A stretch of 64,000 nucleotides of DNA from Flavimaribacter sp024343425 (lineage in GTDB: Bacteria; Pseudomonadota; Alphaproteobacteria; Rhizobiales; Rhizobiaceae), in contig OZ245773.1 in NCBI GenBank assembly GCA_965227645.1, positions 4,154,001 through 4,218,000 of the forward strand, written 5' to 3'. Both the position numbers and the translations under genes were made by a program. This document shows, one piece after another, positions 60,508 to 64,000 of this stretch. The notes beneath the pieces were generated by a model, which worked only from the letters and a program-made list of their open reading frames with translations, searched no databases and had not been told where the DNA came from. The first letter of the stretch is position 1, and the number at the start of each line of letters is the position of its first letter.

Positions 60508-61290
60508 TTAATCTGCTGTCCAGCCGCCGTCGACGACAAGCGGAGCGCCCGTCACCATGGCCGACGCGTCGGAGGCCAGAAAGACGACAGCGCCCATCAG
60601 GTCTTCGATTTGCCCCACCCGTCCGAGCTTGATCTTTGACAAAACCTCGTTGCGAAACGCCGTGTTCTCGAAATAGGGCCGCGTCATTTCCGTCTCGATG
60701 AATGTGGGGCATAGCGTGTTGACCCGGATGCCCTTTGGCGCGAGCTCCACCGCCATGGCCTTGGTGAAGCCTTCCATCGCATGTTTCGAGGCGCAATAGA
60801 GCGTTCGGTTCACTGCCCCGACCAGTCCCATCTGCGAGGATATGTTGATGATGGATCCGGTTCCCGCTTCCGCCGTCAGACGGCGGGCGAAGGCCTGGGT
60901 CATGAAATAGGCGGCCCTGACATTCAAATTCATGATGACGTCGAAATTCTCTTCCGTCGCCTCCAGGAACGGGCCGGGCCGATTGGTTCCGGCGTTGTTG
61001 ACCAGGATGTCGTGGAGCTCGCCTTCGTCTATAAACTGGCGGACGGCGGCCGTATCGGTGACGTCGAGCACAGCAGCCCGGGCATCGCCGCCTTGCGAGC
61101 GCAGGGCCTCGGCCGCGGCTTCGATCGCTCCGGCGCTTCGTGATATCAGCGTTACGGCCGCGCCAGCCTCCGCCAGCGCCGCGGCACAGGCGAACCCGAT
61201 GCCCCTGCCTGCGCCCGAGATCAGCGCCTTTCGCCCGTCGAGCCGGAACGATGGCGTCCTTGGAACCGGTCGTGTCTCCTCCACCTGCAT
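60508..61290 (-). CDS. Short-chain dehydrogenase/reductase
   Basis: An SDR of about 260 residues with GAGRGIG, NNAGTN, catalytic serine in NISSQMGL and YCASK. The start is uncertain: ATG at 61288-61290, GTG at 61284 (better spaced from GGGAGAG) or TTG at 61302 overlapping the cupin stop. It follows the cupin gene in the operon. The substrate is unknown. Confidence 0.87.
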   Translation of the reverse strand: MQVEETRPVPRTPSFRLDGRKALISGAGRGIGFACAAALAEAGAAVTLISRSAGAIEAAAEALRSQGGDARAAVLDVTDTAAVRQFIDEGELHDILVNNAGTNRPGPFLEATEENFDVIMNLNVRAAYFMTQAFARRLTAEAGTGSIINISSQMGLVGAVNRTLYCASKHAMEGFTKAMAVELAPKGIRVNTLCPTFIETEMTRPYFENTAFRNEVLSKIKLGRVGQIEDLMGAVVFLASDASAMVTGAPLVVDGGWTAD

Positions 61291-61298
61291 CTCTCCCG

Positions 61299-61880
61299 TC
61301 AATCCTGGTGTTCAAACTTCCCGGCAAGATTGGGATCGAATTCACCGTCGGTCAATATGAAGGCCATGCGGCAGATCTCGTCCGTTCGGTTTGTCCAGGC
61401 ATGAATGGTGCCGCGCTGGACGACGACGTCTCCCTGTTTGAGGTGCACCTCGCTGTCGTCCAGCAGCAGGACAATCTCGCCGGACAAGACGATGCCGTAA
61501 TCGATCGATTCGGTCCTGTGCATGAGCGGGTGACGTCCGGCCTTGTGGTGCTCGGCGTTTTCTTCGAGCCCCACGGCCGAAAACAGCTTCTTAGCCTGCT
61601 CTTTGTCGAGTTGCGGTCCGTCAGGGCCTTCCGGCGGCATGTCGACGATGCGGATCACCGTTCCGTTCTTTGGCGGCGCAGTCCCCTTGTGCCGAATAGT
61701 CGGCTCGTCGAATTCCGGAAGGATTGTTGTCGGAGTCGCGCTGGTGTTCCAGATCTCGAAGAAGGCGAGCCCCTGCTGCACCGGGCTGGTCGTCACCACG
61801 GGCGGATCACCATCCGTCAGCACGATGGCCTTTCCGTTCTCGTCATGCCCTGTGACGACCCGTCTGACCGGTTTGTTCAT
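61299..61880 (-). CDS. Cupin-domain protein
   Basis: A 193-residue protein with a C-terminal cupin barrel (HRTESIDYGIVLSGEIVLLL, GDVVVQRGTIHAWTNRT); the conserved histidines and glutamate for metal binding are present. It overlaps the epimerase gene by four bases. In catabolic operons such proteins are often isomerases, lyases or dioxygenases of ring-derived acids. No specific role can be assigned. Confidence 0.83.
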   Translation of the reverse strand: MNKPVRRVVTGHDENGKAIVLTDGDPPVVTTSPVQQGLAFFEIWNTSATPTTILPEFDEPTIRHKGTAPPKNGTVIRIVDMPPEGPDGPQLDKEQAKKLFSAVGLEENAEHHKAGRHPLMHRTESIDYGIVLSGEIVLLLDDSEVHLKQGDVVVQRGTIHAWTNRTDEICRMAFILTDGEFDPNLAGKFEHQD

Positions 61881-62860
61881 GCGACTGCTCCCGTATTCGC
61901 CGTCTTGTTTGATTCCAGACCGAGCGCGCGCGACACCAGATCGGCGGCGGCGCCGTCATGGACGAAACCGGCGGCGTCCGCGATCGCCGTCTCAATGGGT
62001 GGATAGGCGCCGAACTGCGCTTCCAGCGCCGCATCCGGTTTGTAGTCGACCAGATCGCGGACAGAAGGGCCGAAATGTTCAACCACGCCTTCAACCAGTC
62101 CATCCATTGTGAGATGCAGCGCAGGCAGATTGAAGCAGCGTCGATCGCCAAGCGCTTCGACCGAAACCGTCGCCGCGTGGACGAGATTATCCACGCAGCG
62201 GCGCCGCGACATAAACCAGGAAGCCGCCGTTCGCGAGACCGGGCAGGTGAATGTTTCCCCGGCTGCAAGCGCATGCAGAATGTCGCTCATATAGGCCGAA
62301 AGATGTCCGCCGGGCTGGCGGGGCCGGGCAATAATCCCCGGAAGACGCACGGCAATGCCGTCGATAAGGCCGCGCCGCGCGTAGTCGGCAAGCAGGATCT
62401 CCATCATCAGCTTCTGGGCGCCGTAGCTCATGGTGGGAAGCGGCAGCGTTGCGTCGTCGACCCTGTCCTTCGGCAGCGGCACGCCGAACACGCCGATACT
62501 GGACGAAAACACCAGCCGCACCGGATTGTCCTGCGCCGCGACGGCGGCGAACAGTGCGGCGGTCGCCTCGACATTCACGGACCAACCGAGTTCATAGTCG
62601 CGCGCGGCTGCGCCGCCAGGCACGGCGGCCAGATGAAAGATCACGTCGCAGGGCTTTTCCGCAATACGCTGCTGCACCGACGCATCGCGAATGTCACCTT
62701 CCACAATCACAGCCCCTTCGGGGCCGCCTGACACAACGGAATCGACCGCCACCAGTTCAGAAATCTGCGGAGTATTCGGTGAAAGCCTGCCGCTGGTCGC
62801 CAGCCGCTGCAAAAGAGCGGATCCGACGAAACCGCCGGCTCCCGTTATGACGACCCGCAT
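61877..62860 (-). CDS. NAD-dependent epimerase/dehydratase family protein (DenD-like)
   Basis: A 327-residue extended SDR with GAGGFVGSALLQRL at the N-terminus and active-site YGAQKLMMEILLADY. It resembles D-erythronate dehydrogenase (DenD)-type proteins. It is first in the operon that continues to 57690, with an operator over its -10 box. Its presence suggests oxidation of a hydroxy acid in the pathway. Confidence 0.87.
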   Translation of the reverse strand: MRVVITGAGGFVGSALLQRLATSGRLSPNTPQISELVAVDSVVSGGPEGAVIVEGDIRDASVQQRIAEKPCDVIFHLAAVPGGAAARDYELGWSVNVEATAALFAAVAAQDNPVRLVFSSSIGVFGVPLPKDRVDDATLPLPTMSYGAQKLMMEILLADYARRGLIDGIAVRLPGIIARPRQPGGHLSAYMSDILHALAAGETFTCPVSRTAASWFMSRRRCVDNLVHAATVSVEALGDRRCFNLPALHLTMDGLVEGVVEHFGPSVRDLVDYKPDAALEAQFGAYPPIETAIADAAGFVHDGAAADLVSRALGLESNKTANTGAVA

Positions 62861-62885
62861 GTCCTTCTCCCCGGCCAGTTATGAT

Positions 62886-62927
62886 TTGGTTGGTTGACCA
62901 AATAGTGAATTGCGCCTTGACTGTCAA
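62886..62927 (-). promoter_or_regulatory. Promoter and TetR-type operator 8 (leftward)
   Basis: On the minus strand TTGACA (complement of 62922-62927), 17 bases, TATTTG (complement of 62899-62904). The operator TTGGTTGGTTGACCAA at 62886-62901 overlaps the -10 box and start. It drives the six-gene operon 62860-57690. Confidence 0.78.
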
Positions 62928-62979
62928 ACGCAATCGCGCGCCTGGCAGAGCGTGTTTTGCAGGTTGCGCGAAAGGCCTC

Positions 62980-63008
62980 TTGACAATATTGGTCGGTTGA
63001 CCAATTAG
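62980..63008 (+). promoter_or_regulatory. Promoter and TetR-type operator 9 (rightward)
   Basis: TTGACA at 62980-62985, 17 bases, AATTAG at 63003-63008; the operator TTGGTCGGTTGACCAA at 62989-63004 fills the spacer. It drives the hydrolase at 63051, divergent from operator 8. Confidence 0.78.
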
Positions 63009-63050
63009 TAGCCGCCGACTCGTCAGAGGCGCCACAGGGAGGAGTATGTC

Positions 63051-64000
63051 ATGTTCGAGCCGTTTCCGGGAAATTACGTCTGGAACCTCTCGACCAATCT
63101 CGCCCTCATGTGCGGCGGCAATATTGGCGAGATCGACGAGGCGTGTCGTCCGATCCGCGAAGCCGCGGCGAAGGGCGAAGACGCCGGAACAGCGCAGTTC
63201 TTCGATTCCTGGCTTCGCGTCGCGCATCAGGTGATAAAGAACGGCGAGGAGGACGAACGAAACAATCGTCTGCTGTCCGCCGGCGTCAAGTATCAGCGCG
63301 CTGCAGGATATCTTCTGGCCGCCGAACGCATGCAGTCGCGCGACTACGCGCCCCGCTGGGAGGCGTACCGCACCGGTCTCGAACGTTTCAGGCGCGGGAT
63401 AGAGTTGCGGGGGGCCGCCTGCGAGTTCGTGTCCATACCTTATGGCGACAGTTACATTCCGGCGTTGTTCGTGCCTGCGTCTACGGCGGACAGAACACCC
63501 TCGCCGGTGCTTGTAAGCTGCAACGGGCTCGATTCGATGAAGGAGCAGATCTATGGCGCCGGCAATCCAGCCGCCTTTGCCGCCCGGGGCGTCGCGACCC
63601 TCGTCATAGACCAACCCGGAACCGGCGAAGCCCTGCGACACAACAAGCTGCACGGGGTCTATGATTCGGAACGCTGGGCGAGCGCAGCGGTCGACTATCT
63701 CGAAACCCGGTCGGACGTCGATCACAAGCGCATCGGCATGTTCGGCCTTTCGCTAGGCGGCCACTTCGCGCCGCGCGCAGCCGCCTTCGAGAAGAGATTT
63801 GCGCTGTGCGCCGTCATGGGCGCCAACCACAACTGGGGCGAGCTGCAGAAGAAACGGCTGCAGCGCGAAGGCGACCGTCCCGTGCCGCATTACTGGGACC
63901 ATGTCATGTGGGTGTTCGACAAGCCGTCTCTGGAGGCTTTCATGGAATGGGCGCCGAACATGACCCTCAACCGGGTCGTCGAAAAAATCGAGGTTCCCTT
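63051..64000 (+). CDS. Alpha/beta hydrolase, pseudooxynicotine-hydrolase/FrsA-like (partial)
   Basis: The gene runs off the right edge; about 316 codons are present. An N-terminal helical region (to about residue 130) precedes the hydrolase core with nucleophile GLSLGG. This layout matches the family of 2,6-dihydroxypseudooxynicotine hydrolase, a C-C bond hydrolase, and FrsA-like proteins. The ATG at 63051 follows GGGAGGAG at good spacing. A C-C hydrolase would fit after extradiol ring opening; the comparison with pyridine catabolism is suggestive only. Confidence 0.82.
   Translation, partial: MFEPFPGNYVWNLSTNLALMCGGNIGEIDEACRPIREAAAKGEDAGTAQFFDSWLRVAHQVIKNGEEDERNNRLLSAGVKYQRAAGYLLAAERMQSRDYAPRWEAYRTGLERFRRGIELRGAACEFVSIPYGDSYIPALFVPASTADRTPSPVLVSCNGLDSMKEQIYGAGNPAAFAARGVATLVIDQPGTGEALRHNKLHGVYDSERWASAAVDYLETRSDVDHKRIGMFGLSLGGHFAPRAAAFEKRFALCAVMGANHNWGELQKKRLQREGDRPVPHYWDHVMWVFDKPSLEAFMEWAPNMTLNRVVEKIEVP

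Noticed and set aside
61303..61345. Joining the SDR at 60508 and the HisD paralogue into one long fused protein from an upstream start
   Set aside because: The two lie in different frames; the long HisD frame upstream of 60472 is antisense-quality sequence overlapping the SDR, and a GTG start with a ribosome-binding site exists at 60472.

Overview
The window looks like a chromosomal segment of an alphaproteobacterium of the order Rhizobiales/Hyphomicrobiales. The main evidence is the block at 23.6-30.6 kb (small protein, murA, DUF2948, hisD, UPF0262, low-molecular-weight phosphatase, infA, maf, yacG, tRNA-Phe), a gene order I associate with that group. Supporting signs are the GC-rich coding sequence, the many ATGA-type gene overlaps and the large number of catabolic modules. 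The species cannot be read from the sequence.

1-12.4 kb: a catabolic operon on the minus strand. It has a sugar-type ABC transporter (binding protein, ATPase, two permeases), two short-chain dehydrogenases, a fused alpha/beta E1 dehydrogenase and an alpha/beta hydrolase, then a second, Tat-exported binding protein cut by the window edge. A divergent LacI-type regulator sits beside the first binding-protein gene. Identical 16-base sites carrying CAATCGATTG overlap the -35 boxes of both binding-protein promoters. A hydrolase pseudogene follows.

12.4-19.5 kb: a MarR-type regulator and a TRAP transporter run leftwards. Divergent from them are a separate E2 catalytic domain, an 81-residue lipoyl protein, E1 alpha and E1 beta. 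Two near-identical operators each cover the -10 box of one of the divergent promoters. A tiny DUF1127-like gene and one copy of a degenerate inverted repeat close the module.

19.5-23.5 kb: a decayed prophage or integrative element ending at tRNA-Thr(GGT), with an excisionase-like gene, a tyrosine integrase and a wrecked small-terminase-like gene. It holds two related repeat modules built from triplets of a heptamer (GTGTCTA in one, GTGTCTT in the other) around AT-rich cores. These are the most unusual structures in the window.

23.6-30.6 kb: the conserved core genes, then eight copies of a 19-base repeat and a TTG-started gene of unknown function, ending at tRNA-Phe(GAA).

30.6-40.8 kb: an IS481-type element 20 bases beyond tRNA-Phe, the non-homologous end-joining pair ku-ligD, a serine hydrolase, and a valine-degradation operon (acyl-CoA dehydrogenase, 3-hydroxyisobutyryl-CoA hydrolase, 3-hydroxyisobutyrate dehydrogenase).

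41-64 kb: a large ring-cleavage gene set arranged as several divergent operons. It contains a LigAB-type and a VOC-type extradiol dioxygenase, a flavin hydroxylase, an NMT1-type ABC transporter, five short-chain dehydrogenases or epimerases, a glutathione transferase, an amidohydrolase related to aromatic decarboxylases, a fumarylacetoacetate-hydrolase-family protein, a histidinol-dehydrogenase paralogue, a cupin, an SMP-30 lactonase and an alpha/beta hydrolase. One LysR and two TetR regulators lie within it. Nine copies of an operator close to TTGGTCGGTTGACCAA mark nearly every promoter, so the set appears to be one regulon. The substrate is not evident; an aromatic or N-heteroaromatic compound is the likely class.
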